64,000 nt of DNA, from the NCBI RefSeq assembly GCF_002939945.1, contig NZ_MDEB01000001.1, forward strand, positions 620,001-684,000, read 5' to 3'. The notes beneath the pieces are model-generated. The model was not told the DNA's origin, did not search any database, and worked only from the letters and a program-made list of their open reading frames with translations. Shown in pieces: positions 45,412-56,022 of this stretch. The position numbers and the translations under genes are program-made. Each line of letters opens with the position of its first letter. Positions within the stretch are counted from its first letter, which is position 1. Source of the stretch: Xanthomonas arboricola pv. populi. GTDB taxonomy: Bacteria > Pseudomonadota > Gammaproteobacteria > Xanthomonadales > Xanthomonadaceae.

Positions 45412-47547
45412 TCACTGGCCGATATGCTGCTTCAGCCAGCTGTTGACGGTGTCGTGCCACAGCACGCTGTTGTCCGGCTTGAGTACCCAGTGGTTCTCGT
45501 CCGGAAAGTACAGGAACTTGGAGTCGATGCCCTTGCGCTGCAGCGCGGTGAACGCGGCAAGGCCCTGCTCGACCGGGATGCGGAAATCCTGCTGGCCGTG
45601 GATGACCAGCATCGGCACCTTCCACTTGTCCACGTGCAGCACCGGGTTGAACTTCTCGTAACCGGCCGGGTTCTGCCACGGCGTGCCGCCGTTTTCCCAC
45701 TCGCTGAACCACAGTTCCTCGGTGGCGTAGCCCATGGTGCGGTTGTCGAACACGCCGTCGTGGTCGACCAGGCACTTCCAGGGGTGGTTCCCATCTTTGT
45801 CAAGCCACGTCCCCGCCATCCAATAGACCATGTAGCCGCCGTAGCTGGCGCCCAGCGCGCAGGCTTTGTCGCCGTTGAGGAAGCCGTACTGCTTCTGCGC
45901 CGCGGTCCAGCCCTTCTGCAGATCTTCCAGCGGGCGGTCGCCCCAATGCTGGCTGATCGCATCGGTGAATTCCTGGCCGTAGCCGGTGGAACCGTGGAAG
46001 TCGATCATCACCACCGCGTAGCCCTGGCCGGCGTAAGTCTGCGGATTCCAGCGGTTGCTCCAGCCGTTGCCGAAGCTGCCCTGCGGCCCGCCGTGGATCA
46101 GGAATGCCACCGGGTAGGTCTTGCCTTGCTGGTAGTTGTACGGCTTGACCACGTAGCCGTGCACGGTGTCGTTGTTCCAGCCCTTGAACTGGAACTGCTC
46201 GTAGTCGCCGAACTGCACATCCGGCAGCAGCTCGCCGGCGCTCTGGGTGATCGCACGCAGGCCCTGGCCCTGCACATCGCTGACAAATACCTGGTCGCCG
46301 CTCTTGAGCGAGTTGCGGGTAAACGCCAGCGTGTTGCCGGCCAGGGTCGGCGCATGCACGCTGCCCTCGCCCACCAGCCTGGTCGCCTCGCCGCTGGCGA
46401 TGTCGATCTTGAACAACGGATGCTCGCCGAGGTCGTCGGCGCTGGTGTAGAGGCTGGCGCCATCGGCGCTCAAGACGATCTCGCCGGCCGAGCGGTCCCA
46501 CTTGGGCGCAATCTCGCGGGTCTTGCCGCTGGCCAGCTCCATCGCCATCAGGCCGAAGCGGTCGGCTTCGAAACCGGGGCGCTTCATCGCGCGGTAGTAC
46601 AGCGTCCTGCCGTCGCTGCTGAACACCGGGCCGGCATCCCAGGCCGGGTTGGCCGCGGTCAGATTGACCGGCGCGGCCTTGCCGGCCGCATCCAGGCGGT
46701 AGAGGTCGAAGTTGGTCTGCCACGGCTCGTCGTTGCCGGTGGGCTTGGCGCCGGAGGTTGCCTTCCTGCCGGCCTCGGGTCCGTGCGGCTGCGGCACGCG
46801 CACGCTGGCAACCACACTGCCGCCGTCGGGCGACCAGGCGTAATCGTCGTTGCCGCCGAACGGCTTGGACGGTGCATCGCCGGCCAGCGTGGCGCTGATC
46901 GCCGAGGCACCGATCACGGCCTTGGCACCGGCGCCAGGCAGCTCTGCAACGAACAGCGTGTTGCGGCGGCCGTCGTTCCAGGTATCCCAATGCCGCACGA
47001 ACAACTGGTCGTAGACCACGCCGCTGGCCTTGGCATTCTTGACGCTGGCGAGCCTGCTCTTGGTGCAGCCCAGGTCCGAGCCGCAGTCCTGGAACACGCC
47101 GGCACTGAAGGCGATGCGCTTGCCATCGGGCGAGAGCTTGTAGCTGTCCACATCCACCGCAAACGCGGTCAACTGCTGCGGCGTGCCGCCGGCCAGCGGC
47201 TGCGCGTACAGCTGCTGCGTACCGGATTTACTGCTGAGGAAGTACACGGTCTTGCCGTCCGGCGACAGCGCCGGGCTGTTGACGTTCCAGCCTTCCGGGG
47301 TCAGCCGCCTGGGCGGCGCTGCATCGCGGGTACGCAGGTTGCGCATCCACAGGCCGGTGGCCGGCTTGCCGTTGCTGCTCTTGGCCTGCCGCTTGGCGAA
47401 CACCAGCACGCTGCCGTCGGGGCTGAGTGTGGGGGAGGACACCCGGTCCAGCGCCACCATGTCGCGCACATCGAATCCGCGCGCGGCGGCAAGACTTGGC
47501 AAGGCGGTCAACAGACACAGGGGCAGCACGGCGTAACGAAGCTTCAT
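45412..47547 (-). CDS. exported S9 prolyl oligopeptidase/dipeptidyl-peptidase-like serine peptidase
   Basis: A 711-residue protein. Signal peptide MKLRYAVLPLCLLTALPSLA, then a WD40-like beta-propeller (repeated SPDG motifs: LSPDGSVLVFAKR, LSPDGKTVYFLSS, LSPDGKRIAFSAG), and a C-terminal alpha/beta hydrolase domain. The catalytic Ser is in ALGASYGGYMVYW, Asp in HGQQDFRIPV and His in PDENHWVL. It should cleave short peptides in the periplasm or outside. The ATG at 47547 is chosen because the signal peptide begins there; the longer frame has no purpose. Confidence 0.92.
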   Translation of the reverse strand: MKLRYAVLPLCLLTALPSLAAARGFDVRDMVALDRVSSPTLSPDGSVLVFAKRQAKSSNGKPATGLWMRNLRTRDAAPPRRLTPEGWNVNSPALSPDGKTVYFLSSKSGTQQLYAQPLAGGTPQQLTAFAVDVDSYKLSPDGKRIAFSAGVFQDCGSDLGCTKSRLASVKNAKASGVVYDQLFVRHWDTWNDGRRNTLFVAELPGAGAKAVIGASAISATLAGDAPSKPFGGNDDYAWSPDGGSVVASVRVPQPHGPEAGRKATSGAKPTGNDEPWQTNFDLYRLDAAGKAAPVNLTAANPAWDAGPVFSSDGRTLYYRAMKRPGFEADRFGLMAMELASGKTREIAPKWDRSAGEIVLSADGASLYTSADDLGEHPLFKIDIASGEATRLVGEGSVHAPTLAGNTLAFTRNSLKSGDQVFVSDVQGQGLRAITQSAGELLPDVQFGDYEQFQFKGWNNDTVHGYVVKPYNYQQGKTYPVAFLIHGGPQGSFGNGWSNRWNPQTYAGQGYAVVMIDFHGSTGYGQEFTDAISQHWGDRPLEDLQKGWTAAQKQYGFLNGDKACALGASYGGYMVYWMAGTWLDKDGNHPWKCLVDHDGVFDNRTMGYATEELWFSEWENGGTPWQNPAGYEKFNPVLHVDKWKVPMLVIHGQQDFRIPVEQGLAAFTALQRKGIDSKFLYFPDENHWVLKPDNSVLWHDTVNSWLKQHIGQ

Positions 47548-47910
47548 CGAGGGTTCCCGCAACGGCAAAACGTCGATGGTAGGCGTTGCCGTGGCAAGCG
47601 CGCAAAGGCGTGCGGATGGGTCTGCCTTGGTGGGCGCGTGTGCATGCCGGGGACGCTGGAAAAATGCGCAGCTGGCGATGCGTGCGCAGTGGGCGGTGCA
47701 GCATTGACGCGAATCTTGCGGCCACCTCGGCAGGCCATCGGCCAGGGCGCGCGTTGCAACCACGCAGCGGAGCATGCGCTTGCTCGTCAATCGCACCGCG
47801 CATGCAGCTCGCAGCTGGCGTGGGGCCGGTCAACCGGCACCACGCCACGTCCTGCCGCACCGCTGCTGGTAAGGCAGCCTATCCCGCAGTGCCAGACCCG
47901 CTGCGATCAC
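47548..47910. other. 363-base gap without a recognised gene
   Basis: Lies between the S9 peptidase start and the outer-membrane-protein stop (both minus strand). It should hold the S9 promoter. No repeat, RNA element or clear hexamer pair was found. Confidence 0.4.
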
Positions 47911-48771
47911 TCAGAAGCGGTGCGACATTCCCACATACACCTGCGCGTCAGGCGTACGGTCGTTGAGGCCGAAGTTGGCGCCCACATCCAGCTGCAGCAG
48001 CGGATTGAGCTGATATGCAGCGGCGATGTCGGCCGAATACTGCTCGATGGTCTGCGCCGGGTCGCGGTTGATCGAAGACCACACTTCCACCGCCATCGAC
48101 AGCTTTGAGGTGAGCGGACGCGCCAGGTTGATCGCGTTGACGATGGCGACATGGTTGCCGCTGCCGTCGCTGTCGGCCAACCAATCCACCTCCGGCCCGA
48201 AGGTCAGCGAGAAACTGTTGGGCAGCACAAAATTGATCGGCAAGGCGACGCCGCCTTCCCACTCGTCGTTGCCCAGGCCGGTGCGCGCGGTCGGTGCCTT
48301 GACGAACGGCAGCAACGCCACGCTGGCGGTATCGCTTTCGTAGAAACGCGCCTTCATGCGCAGGAAGATATCGCCGCCGCCGCTCAGGCTGCTGCGCGCT
48401 CCGGTGGCGCGGTCGGTGGTCTTGACCTGCAGCTGCGGCGCCCAGTTGAGCTGCAGATCGATGCGGTCGCTGACGCCGTACTTGAGCGTGGGGTTGGTGA
48501 AATACGAGGTCTCGACGCGGGTGGCGGGCTGGCTGTCGCGAGTGTAGCTGCCGATGTCGGTTTCCAGCTGCCAGGCGCCGGTTGGCACGGTACAGGTGGA
48601 ATTGGCCTTGGTCGGGCGATCGGTACACAGCACCGCTTCGGTGGCATCTTGTGCCTGTGCCTGCAGCGCGAGGCTGCACAGCACACCGGCCAGGGCGATG
48701 CTCAACAAGGGGACGCGTTGTGCGCGGGGAGAGAGCTCGGAGATAGCAGTCAGCATTGCGTTGGTTTCCAT
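47911..48771 (-). CDS. outer-membrane beta-barrel, MetA-pathway-of-phenol-degradation (PF13557-like) transporter
   Basis: A 286-residue protein with a long N-terminus and signal sequence (VPLLSIALAGVLCSLALQAQAQ). The mature sequence alternates polar and hydrophobic residues in antiparallel strands (TPDAQVYVGMSHRF at the end), finishing in Phe as outer-membrane barrels do. It matches the pattern of the putative phenol-degradation transporter family: DRPTKANSTCTVPTGAWQLETDIGSY at the start of the barrel and TSYFTNPTLKYGVSDRIDLQLNWAP after it. The substrate is unknown; the name implies neither phenol nor meta cleavage here. Confidence 0.78.
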   Translation of the reverse strand: METNAMLTAISELSPRAQRVPLLSIALAGVLCSLALQAQAQDATEAVLCTDRPTKANSTCTVPTGAWQLETDIGSYTRDSQPATRVETSYFTNPTLKYGVSDRIDLQLNWAPQLQVKTTDRATGARSSLSGGGDIFLRMKARFYESDTASVALLPFVKAPTARTGLGNDEWEGGVALPINFVLPNSFSLTFGPEVDWLADSDGSGNHVAIVNAINLARPLTSKLSMAVEVWSSINRDPAQTIEQYSADIAAAYQLNPLLQLDVGANFGLNDRTPDAQVYVGMSHRF

Positions 48772-49277
48772 GGCAAGACGCTGGACAGGTCGCGTGAACG
48801 GTCAGCGTTGGGGAGGGGGAATGCGCGTGGATGTAGAACGACTGCATTGGCCGCCTGACAGGCGGCGTGTTGCCAATCGATCTTATAGGCGTCGGCAGAT
48901 CCGAAGACGCCGCCGGTGACAAAAGCGACCTCAACAGCGTGTGAATGTTGCACAGCGTGATGCGGGTCACTTTTTCAGACGCGTCGTTGCTGGGGCTATG
49001 CAGTGCGAGAACGTGCGTCGTGGCGCGTCATCGGGATCGATCGAGGCATGCGGTCGCCGTGGTGCACCCATCGGTGCGGGAGACGGCACGATACGGAGCA
49101 GCGGCATAAAGTCGCTATGCACACGGTCTGTGCAGGGCGTAAAGCCGGCGCAAAGGCGATGCAACCAGCGCAGCGGCACTCCGGTCGCAGCGCCCCAACG
49201 AAAAACGGACACGCATCCAGCGATGCGTGTCCGTCGAGAGGCAGCGCGCAGGCGCATGCCTTATTGAAGCGTCACCC
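48772..49277. other. 506-base gap without a recognised gene
   Basis: Contains the OPT terminator at the right end and presumably the promoter of the outer-membrane protein gene. No ORF with coding character and no known RNA motif was found in the remaining ~430 bases. Confidence 0.4.
49201..49234 (-). terminator. rho-independent terminator of the OPT transporter gene
   Basis: A 13-bp perfect stem (ACGGACACGCATC at 49205-49217, GATGCGTGTCCGT at 49222-49234) with a short loop and five A on the left, giving a U run on the minus strand. It lies about 45 bases after the OPT stop. Confidence 0.9.
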
Positions 49278-51248
49278 TCAGGCGGTCTGTTCGCCGCGCT
49301 TGCCGACGCGGTACAGCAGCCAGCCGACCAGGGCGAGGATTGCCAGGCCGAACCATTGGTTGAGCTGCAGGCTGGCCGGCAATGCCAGCACATCGGCGCG
49401 GCTGGACAGCACGATCGGCACCGCGATGGCGATCCCCATCAACGCCTCGCCGGTGATCAGGCCGGCGGCGAACAGCACGCCCGGGCGATGCACGCGGTCG
49501 CGGCCGTCTTCGTCGTCGGCGCGGATCTTGTGGAAGCGCTCCACCAGGTGCGCGATCAGGCCGCCGATGAAGATCGGCACCATCAGCTCCAGCGGCAGAT
49601 AGATACCGATCGCCGCCGCCAGCACCGGCACGCGGAAGCGCTTGCCGGTCTTCTTCAGCCATTCGTCCAGCGCGATGATCGCCGCGCCCACGCCGGCGCC
49701 GATGGCGATCATCGACCACGGCAGCTGCCCGCCGAACAGGCCCTTGGCGACCGAGGCCATCAGCGTGGCCTGCGGCGCAGCGAGCGAGTTGGGATGCTGC
49801 GGCGTGGCCGGGCCGATGCCGTAGGCCTGCGCGAGCAGGTTCAGCACCGGCGCCATGATCAGCGCGCAGGAAAACGCGCCGATGCCCAGCATCAGCTGTT
49901 GCTTCCACGGCGTGGCGCCGACCAGGTAGCCGGCCTTGAGATCCTGCAGGTTGTCGCCGCCCACCGCTGCCGCGCAGCACACCACCGCGCCGATCATGAT
50001 CGCCGCCACCGCGCCCAAGGGCGCAGCGCCGATGCCGACCGGCACCAGACCATCCTTGCCCAGCAGCAGCACCAGCACCGCCGAGGCGAACAGGATGGTG
50101 GAGATGGTGATACCCGAGACCGGGTTGTTGGACGAACCGATCAAGCCGGCCAGATAGCCGGACACCGACACGAACAGGAAGCCGGCCACGATCATGATGA
50201 TGGTCATCGGGATCGACACGTGCCACTGCTGCACGATCGCCTGATACAGGCCCAGCAGCGGCAAGGTGCACAGCACCAGCGCCACCAGCATCCACTTCAT
50301 CGGCAGGTCGCGTTCGGTCTCGGCGACCACGCCGCCACCGCTCTTGCGCGCAGCGGCAAAGCCGCTCTTGACGCCGGACAACAGCGACTTGCGCAGCGAG
50401 AACAGCGTCCACACACCGCCGATCAGCATCGCGCCGACACCGAGGTAACGGATCTTCGCGCCCCAGATCCCGAACGCCGCATCGGCCGCCGGCGCACCGA
50501 CCAGGCTCTGCGCCAATGCCGGGTCGCTGCCCATGAAGAACTGCTGGTACAGCGGAATGGCGAGGTGCCAGGACAGGATCGAACCGGACAGCACCACGAT
50601 GCCGACATTCAGGCCGACGATGTAGCCCACGCCGAGCAGCGCCGGCGACAGGTTGGTGCCCAGATAGCCGACCAGGCGGCTGCTGCCCAGATACGTGGCC
50701 TGCGCCCAGGTATCCGGGATCACCCGCAGGCCGCTGGCCGCGGCCAGCTTGACCAGCGCGCCGATCGCACCGGACATCGCCAGGATCTTCAGGCCGGGGC
50801 CGGGATTCTCGCCAGCCTTGAGCACCTCGGCTGCGGCCTTGCCTTCGGGGAATGGCAGCGGATCTTCGACGATCATCGAGCGCCGCAATGGCACCGAGAA
50901 CAGCACCCCGAGCAATCCGCCCATGCCGGCGATACCGAGCACCCACCAGTACTTGAAGTCCGGCCAGTAGCCCATGATCACCAGCGCGGGGATGGTGAAG
51001 ATCACCCCGGCCGCGATCGACGAACCCGCCGAGGCACCGGTCTGGACGATGTTGTTTTCCAGAATGGTGCCGCCGCCGAGCAGGCGCAGCACGCCCATCG
51101 AGACGACCGCGGCCGGAATGGCGGTGGCGATGGTCAGGCCGGCAAACAGGCCCAGATAGGCATTGGCGGCCGAAAGCACCACCGCCAGCACGATGGCCAG
51201 CACGACGGCGCGGAAGGTGAGCTGGCGCGGCTGCGCGTCATGGCTCAT
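49278..51248 (-). CDS. OPT-family oligopeptide transporter
   Basis: A 656-residue protein with about 15 membrane helices. The OPT core is readable: LSAANAYLGLFAGLTIATAIPAAVVSMGVLR, then NNIVQTGASAGSSIAAGVIFTIPAL in the first half and VGGDNLQDLKAGYLVGATPWKQQ in the second. The family imports oligopeptides, or metal-chelate complexes such as siderophores. The ATG at 51248 (MSHDAQPRQ) is chosen because the transporter similarity begins there. The gene stands alone, closed by a strong terminator. Confidence 0.92.
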   Translation of the reverse strand: MSHDAQPRQLTFRAVVLAIVLAVVLSAANAYLGLFAGLTIATAIPAAVVSMGVLRLLGGGTILENNIVQTGASAGSSIAAGVIFTIPALVIMGYWPDFKYWWVLGIAGMGGLLGVLFSVPLRRSMIVEDPLPFPEGKAAAEVLKAGENPGPGLKILAMSGAIGALVKLAAASGLRVIPDTWAQATYLGSSRLVGYLGTNLSPALLGVGYIVGLNVGIVVLSGSILSWHLAIPLYQQFFMGSDPALAQSLVGAPAADAAFGIWGAKIRYLGVGAMLIGGVWTLFSLRKSLLSGVKSGFAAARKSGGGVVAETERDLPMKWMLVALVLCTLPLLGLYQAIVQQWHVSIPMTIIMIVAGFLFVSVSGYLAGLIGSSNNPVSGITISTILFASAVLVLLLGKDGLVPVGIGAAPLGAVAAIMIGAVVCCAAAVGGDNLQDLKAGYLVGATPWKQQLMLGIGAFSCALIMAPVLNLLAQAYGIGPATPQHPNSLAAPQATLMASVAKGLFGGQLPWSMIAIGAGVGAAIIALDEWLKKTGKRFRVPVLAAAIGIYLPLELMVPIFIGGLIAHLVERFHKIRADDEDGRDRVHRPGVLFAAGLITGEALMGIAIAVPIVLSSRADVLALPASLQLNQWFGLAILALVGWLLYRVGKRGEQTA

Positions 51249-51468
51249 GGGTAGTTCCCCTGTGGCAAAAAATCCGGACAACGCTAGCGCCTGTGCGGGT
51301 TTCCGTCCAGCTGCGCCGCGGCGTGACAGTGTGCCTGCTGTGGCGGCTGGAATGCCTGGGGATGTGTCGACGAGGACGACAGGTGTACGCCAGCGTGTGC
51401 CAGCGCCTGCATGATGACGGTTTGTCAGCGGCTGCGCCGACGCTGGCGGCGTCGGCGCGGCTGTTCGG

Positions 51469-52287
51469 TCAATGCAGCAGTTCGGCAAACGCGCGGTCGG
51501 CCTCGATCACGTCCGGCAGTGCGGCAAACAAGGTCTCCAGATCCACCGTGTCCATCAACGGACCGCGCACAGCGTCCAACGCCGCCGGTGTGGCGCCACC
51601 ATGTGCACGCAGCGCGTCGGACACCTGCACCGCCTGGGCGACCAGCAGCGGCATCCGCGCACCTTCCGGCGCAGCGGCCGGGCGGACCTGATAGGCGATC
51701 GCTTCCTGGATCACCACCGGCAGCTGCCAGCGACGCACCAGCTCGGCGCCGACTTCCGGATAGCCGAAGCCCAACTGCAGGGTTTCTTCGGCGGCATGGC
51801 CGGCCGATGAGGTGTCGTGATTGATGCGGCTGGCATAGTCCGGCGCACCGGACTGGATCAGCAGTTCGCCGATGTTGTGCATCATGCCGCAGGTAAATGC
51901 GGTTTCCGGATCCAGGCCGTGCTGGCGCGCCAGCACGCGGCAGATGCCGGCCACCTCGAAACTGTGCCGCCAGAACGCCTTCAGATCGAAGCCGGGGCCG
52001 GCGCGGAACGCACCGGTCATCGCCGAGGCCAGCACCAGGGTGCGCAGCGTGTTGAAGCCCAGCCGCATGGCCGCGTCTTCCACGCTGGTGGAGTCGCGCA
52101 GCCCGCGGAAGCGCGCCGAATTCGCAAGCCGCAGCACCTTGGCGGCGATCACCGGATCGCGCTCGATGGTGTGCGCCAGTACATCGATATTGGTTGCCGG
52201 ATCGTCGAACCGGGCAATCAGGTCCTGCACCACCTCGGGCACGGTGGGCAAGGTGTGCAACTGGTCGAACAGCGCCTCCAACTTCAT
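51469..52287 (-). CDS. HDOD-domain protein
   Basis: A 272-residue protein made of one HDOD domain (residues ~10-210). It starts with the typical LPTVPEVVQDLIARFDDPATNIDVLA and has RDPVIAAKVLRLANSARFRG, then MRLGFNTLRTLVLASAM, and HSFEVAGICRVLARQHG with CGMMHNIGELLI, the HD-like positions. HDOD proteins are enzymatically inactive relatives of HD-GYP domains and often act in signalling, chemotaxis or c-di-GMP-linked control. No partner domain or operon mate is present. The start is at the ATG where homology begins. Confidence 0.92.
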   Translation of the reverse strand: MKLEALFDQLHTLPTVPEVVQDLIARFDDPATNIDVLAHTIERDPVIAAKVLRLANSARFRGLRDSTSVEDAAMRLGFNTLRTLVLASAMTGAFRAGPGFDLKAFWRHSFEVAGICRVLARQHGLDPETAFTCGMMHNIGELLIQSGAPDYASRINHDTSSAGHAAEETLQLGFGYPEVGAELVRRWQLPVVIQEAIAYQVRPAAAPEGARMPLLVAQAVQVSDALRAHGGATPAALDAVRGPLMDTVDLETLFAALPDVIEADRAFAELLH

Positions 52288-52616
52288 GATCGCCTCGTGC
52301 GTGAAAGGTAAGCCAGCGCGGCCGCGCCGGCCTGCATGGTGTAGCACAGGACCGGTTGGATGACGATGACCCGTCACGGCGCCTATTCACCCGGGCTTTC
52401 GCGTCGATCTGTGCCACGTGGCGTGCCGATGCTCCTGCACCGGGCTCGATCGCGATGCTCGAGACGTGGCGACACGATTGCAGTCCACGGGCATCGACAT
52501 CGGATCCCCGTGGCCTAATCGGCAGCGGGCCGGAACACAAGCAGAAAGGCTCACACCAGTCCGTGGCGTGGGCATGCGTGTCGGCGTGCCGCAGCAGGCG
52601 CGCGTCCCGCACTGAT
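52288..52616. other. 329-base gap without a recognised gene
   Basis: Lies between the HDOD start and the dnaE2 stop (both minus strand). No family-like ORF, terminator or repeat is convincing. Confidence 0.4.
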
Positions 52617-55600
52617 TCAATGAAAATCGCGCGAGGGCAGCTGCATGTCGCCGAGCAGGTCGCTGAGGTCGTGCAGATCGCCGGCGATGAGATGCTCCAC
52701 GCCGTCCACGCGCTCCCAGCGACCGCGTACGGCCAGCAGGCGCGCTTCCAGCAGTGCGCGGCGGCGGCGCAGCGCCAGGTGCGACCAGACGATGACGTTG
52801 ATCATGCCGTGTTCGTCTTCCAGGGTGACGAAGATGGTGCCCTTGGCGGTGGCCGGGCGCTGACGCTGGGTGACCAGGCCGGCGACATGCACGCCGCTAC
52901 CATGACGGCGGCCCTGCAATTCGCGCAGGCCGAGGATACGCCGCTGCCGCATCTGCGGGCGCAGCAATGCCATCGGATGCTGGCGCAGACTCAGGCCGAC
53001 CGAGCGATAGTCGGCCAGGATCTCCTCGCCTGCGCGCGGCGCTGCAAACTCCACCTCACGTTCCTGCGGGCTGCCCGGCAGCAGCGGCCGACGCGCTTCC
53101 ACGCCGGCCATCGCCCAGCGCGCGGCGTTGCGGTTGCCCACCATGCCCTGCAAGGCGCCGGCTTCGGCCAATGCCAGGCGCGCCTTTTCGTCAAGTGCGG
53201 CGCGCAGGCACAGATCGCCGATATCGGCGAAGGCCCGCTGCGCGCGTGCGGCGGCAATGCGATTGGCCACCACTTCCGATAACCCGGCGACCTGGCGCAT
53301 GCCCAGCCGGATCGCCGGTTGTTCGCCGGGGTCTTCGTCGCTGCGCCACGGCCGGCCACCGACCAGCGTGTTGTCCCAGACGCTGTGCAGCACATCCACC
53401 GGCAACACCTCCACGCGCGCGCGCTCGGGACTGCCGCGGCGTGCGTCCTGCACGATCTGGCTGGCCGAGTAGAAGCCCATCGGCTGCGCATTGAGCAGCC
53501 CGCAGGCGAAGGCCGCCGGCTCGTGGCGCTTGAGCCAGCAGCTGGCGTAGACGAGCTTGGCGAACGAGGCGGCATGGCTCTGCGGGAAGCCGTAGGAGCC
53601 GAAGCCCTTGATCTGTTCGAAGATCTGGTCGATGAAGGTGGAGGCGTAGCCTTTGCCCTGCATGCGCTCGCGCACCCGCGCGCGGTGCTGCTCCATGTCG
53701 CCGCCGCGCCGCCAGGCGGCCATCGAGCGGCGCAGATTGTCCGCTTCGCTCTCGGTGTACTCGGCGGCGTGCATCAGCAGCTCCATCACCTGTTCCTGGA
53801 ACAGCGGCACACCGAGCGTCGGCTTGAGGATGTCCTCCACCTCCGGCGAGGGATAGTTCACGGCCTCGCGCCCCTGCCGCCGGCGCAGATACGGATGCAC
53901 CATATCGCCCTGGATCGGGCCCGGGCGCACGATCGCCACTTCGATCACCAGGTCGTAGAACACCGCAGGCTTGAGCCGCGGCAACATCGCCATCTGCGCG
54001 CGCGATTCGATCTGGAATACGCCCACGGTATCGGCGCGCTGGATCATCTTGTAGGTATGCACATCCTCGCCCGGCAGCGTGGCGATGCTGTAATCGCGCC
54101 CGCGGTGGTCGCGCACCAGCTCCAGCGTCTTGCGGATGCAGGTCAGCATGCCCAGCGCCAGGCAATCGACCTTGAGCAGCTTCATCGTTTCCAGATCGTC
54201 CTTGTCCCACTGGATGATGGTGCGATCGGCCATGGCCGCGTTTTCCACCGGCACCAGCAGCGACAAGGGTGCGTCGGAGATCACGAAACCGCCGACATGC
54301 TGCGACAGGTGGCGCGGGTGATCGCGCAGTTGTTCGGTCACCGCAAGAATCTTGTCGATCAGCGGGTTGGCCAGATCGAACCCGGCCTCTTCGATGCGCT
54401 GTTCCATCGGCGTTTCGCCATTGCCCCAGCCGTAGCAATTGGCCAGCAACGCAATCTGGTCCGGCGGCAGGCCGAACGCCTTGGCCACATCGCGCACGGC
54501 GCTCTTTCCGCGGTAACAGATCACCGTCGCCGCCAATGCCGCGCGTTCGCGGCCGTACTTGCTGTAGACGTACTGCAGTACCTCCTCGCGGCGTTCGTGT
54601 TCGAAATCGACGTCGATGTCCGGTGGCTCGTCGCGTTGTTCGGACAGGAAGCGCGCCATCAACAGACGCGTTTCATCCGGGTTGACCGCGGTGATGCCCA
54701 GTGCATAACACACCGCCGAATTGGCCGATGAGCCACGGCCCTGGCAGAGAATTTCCTTCGACTTTGCGAACCGCACCACGTCCTGCACGGTGAGAAAGAA
54801 GGCCTCGTAGTTCTTATGCGCGATCAGCGCCAGTTCCTTCTCGATGTCGGCGCGTACCTTTGCCGGCGTTCCATTCGGCCATCGCTCACGCATCCCTTCT
54901 TCAGTGAGCTGTCGCAGATAACTCGCCGGCGTATGCCCTTCCGGCACCAGTTCGCGCGGATAGGTGTATTCAAGCCTGGACATATCGAAGCTGCAGCGCT
55001 GCGCCAGGTCCACGGCGGCCTGCAACAGCGCATCCGGGTAGATATTGCCCAAGGCACGCCGCGTACGCAGATGGCGCTCGCCGTTGCGGAACAGGTGCGC
55101 GCCGCACTCGGCCAACGGCAAGCTGTGGCGGATGGCGGTCAGGGTGTCCTGCACGATGCGCTCGCGCCGCTGCGCCATATGCACATCGCCGCTGGCCAGC
55201 GCGGTCATGCCCAGTTGCTGCGCAAGCAGCTGCAGGGCAAGCAACCGCGCCGCATCGTCCTGCTCGCGATGCAGTTCCACCGCCAGAAATGCACGCTCGC
55301 CGAAGACCTGTTGCAACCAGGCGCCCTGCTCGGCCTGCGGCTGCGCACCGGGCAACCACACTGCGAACACGCCGGGCTCCACAGCGCGAAACTGCGCCTC
55401 CACCTCGGCACGCCCCAGACGATACGCGCCCTTGCTTGCCGCACGCCGCGCGGTGGTGATCAGCGCGCACAACTGCGGATAGCCGTGCGCGTTTTCCACC
55501 AGCAGCACGAAGCGGGTGCCATCGACCAGGGTGAATTCGCTGCCGACGATCAGGCGCACGCCGGTGGCGCGCGCCGCTTCCAGGCCACGCACGATGCCGG

Positions 55601-55868
55601 CCAGCGAGCACTCGTCGGTGATCGCCAGGGCGCTGTAGCCGCAGTGTTGCGCGCGCATGAACAATTGTTCGGCACTGGAGGCGCCGCGCAGGAACGAGAA
55701 GTCCGACAGACAGTGCAGCTCGGCATAGGCAGGCAGCCCATCGGCAACCATGGCATGGGCGATGTCGTCGTTTGCCGCGCGCAACCGCGCGGCGACCGTC
55801 CAGGCGCGCGGCATGCGCCCACCGGGCGTATCGCGGTCCACGCCGTCGACAGCGTCATCCCAACTCAT
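52617..55868 (-). CDS. dnaE2: error-prone DNA polymerase III alpha-like subunit ImuC/DnaE2
   Basis: A 1083-residue C-family polymerase that performs translesion synthesis with ImuA and ImuB after SOS induction. An N-terminal PHP domain ([18 protein letters not shown]) is followed by the polymerase core with active-site acids in [16 protein letters not shown] (about residues 416-425), then HhH and OB-fold regions near the C-terminus ([12 protein letters not shown]). The start [17 protein letters not shown] at 55868 matches the usual Xanthomonas DnaE2 N-terminus; the frame stays open upstream, but that is antisense imuB sequence. It is the last gene of the lexA2-imuA-imuB-dnaE2 set, 154 bases after imuB. 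Confidence 0.97.
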   Translation of the reverse strand: MSWDDAVDGVDRDTPGGRMPRAWTVAARLRAANDDIAHAMVADGLPAYAELHCLSDFSFLRGASSAEQLFMRAQHCGYSALAITDECSLAGIVRGLEAARATGVRLIVGSEFTLVDGTRFVLLVENAHGYPQLCALITTARRAASKGAYRLGRAEVEAQFRAVEPGVFAVWLPGAQPQAEQGAWLQQVFGERAFLAVELHREQDDAARLLALQLLAQQLGMTALASGDVHMAQRRERIVQDTLTAIRHSLPLAECGAHLFRNGERHLRTRRALGNIYPDALLQAAVDLAQRCSFDMSRLEYTYPRELVPEGHTPASYLRQLTEEGMRERWPNGTPAKVRADIEKELALIAHKNYEAFFLTVQDVVRFAKSKEILCQGRGSSANSAVCYALGITAVNPDETRLLMARFLSEQRDEPPDIDVDFEHERREEVLQYVYSKYGRERAALAATVICYRGKSAVRDVAKAFGLPPDQIALLANCYGWGNGETPMEQRIEEAGFDLANPLIDKILAVTEQLRDHPRHLSQHVGGFVISDAPLSLLVPVENAAMADRTIIQWDKDDLETMKLLKVDCLALGMLTCIRKTLELVRDHRGRDYSIATLPGEDVHTYKMIQRADTVGVFQIESRAQMAMLPRLKPAVFYDLVIEVAIVRPGPIQGDMVHPYLRRRQGREAVNYPSPEVEDILKPTLGVPLFQEQVMELLMHAAEYTESEADNLRRSMAAWRRGGDMEQHRARVRERMQGKGYASTFIDQIFEQIKGFGSYGFPQSHAASFAKLVYASCWLKRHEPAAFACGLLNAQPMGFYSASQIVQDARRGSPERARVEVLPVDVLHSVWDNTLVGGRPWRSDEDPGEQPAIRLGMRQVAGLSEVVANRIAAARAQRAFADIGDLCLRAALDEKARLALAEAGALQGMVGNRNAARWAMAGVEARRPLLPGSPQEREVEFAAPRAGEEILADYRSVGLSLRQHPMALLRPQMRQRRILGLRELQGRRHGSGVHVAGLVTQRQRPATAKGTIFVTLEDEHGMINVIVWSHLALRRRRALLEARLLAVRGRWERVDGVEHLIAGDLHDLSDLLGDMQLPSRDFH

Positions 55869-56022
55869 GCGCGCACCGTCAACATCGCGTTGCCACCACA
55901 TCTGCGCTGCAGATCGACGCGTTGCAGTCGCTTCTTCGCTGCGTGGCATCGGGGGCATGCGGCACCGCTGCGATGACCGGCCCGGCAGGCCATGCTCCGA
56001 TGCCGCAAAGGCATGCGACCGA

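Noticed and set aside
45424..48108. An 894-codon plus-strand open frame opposite the S9 peptidase and the outer-membrane protein genes.
   Set aside because: Antisense shadow: it crosses two real genes and the gap between them, and contains no recognisable fold.
49227..51254. A 675-codon plus-strand open frame opposite the OPT transporter.
   Set aside because: It is full of His/Gln/Arg-rich antisense sequence, lacks any domain and exists because the true minus-strand gene is GC-rich at third positions.
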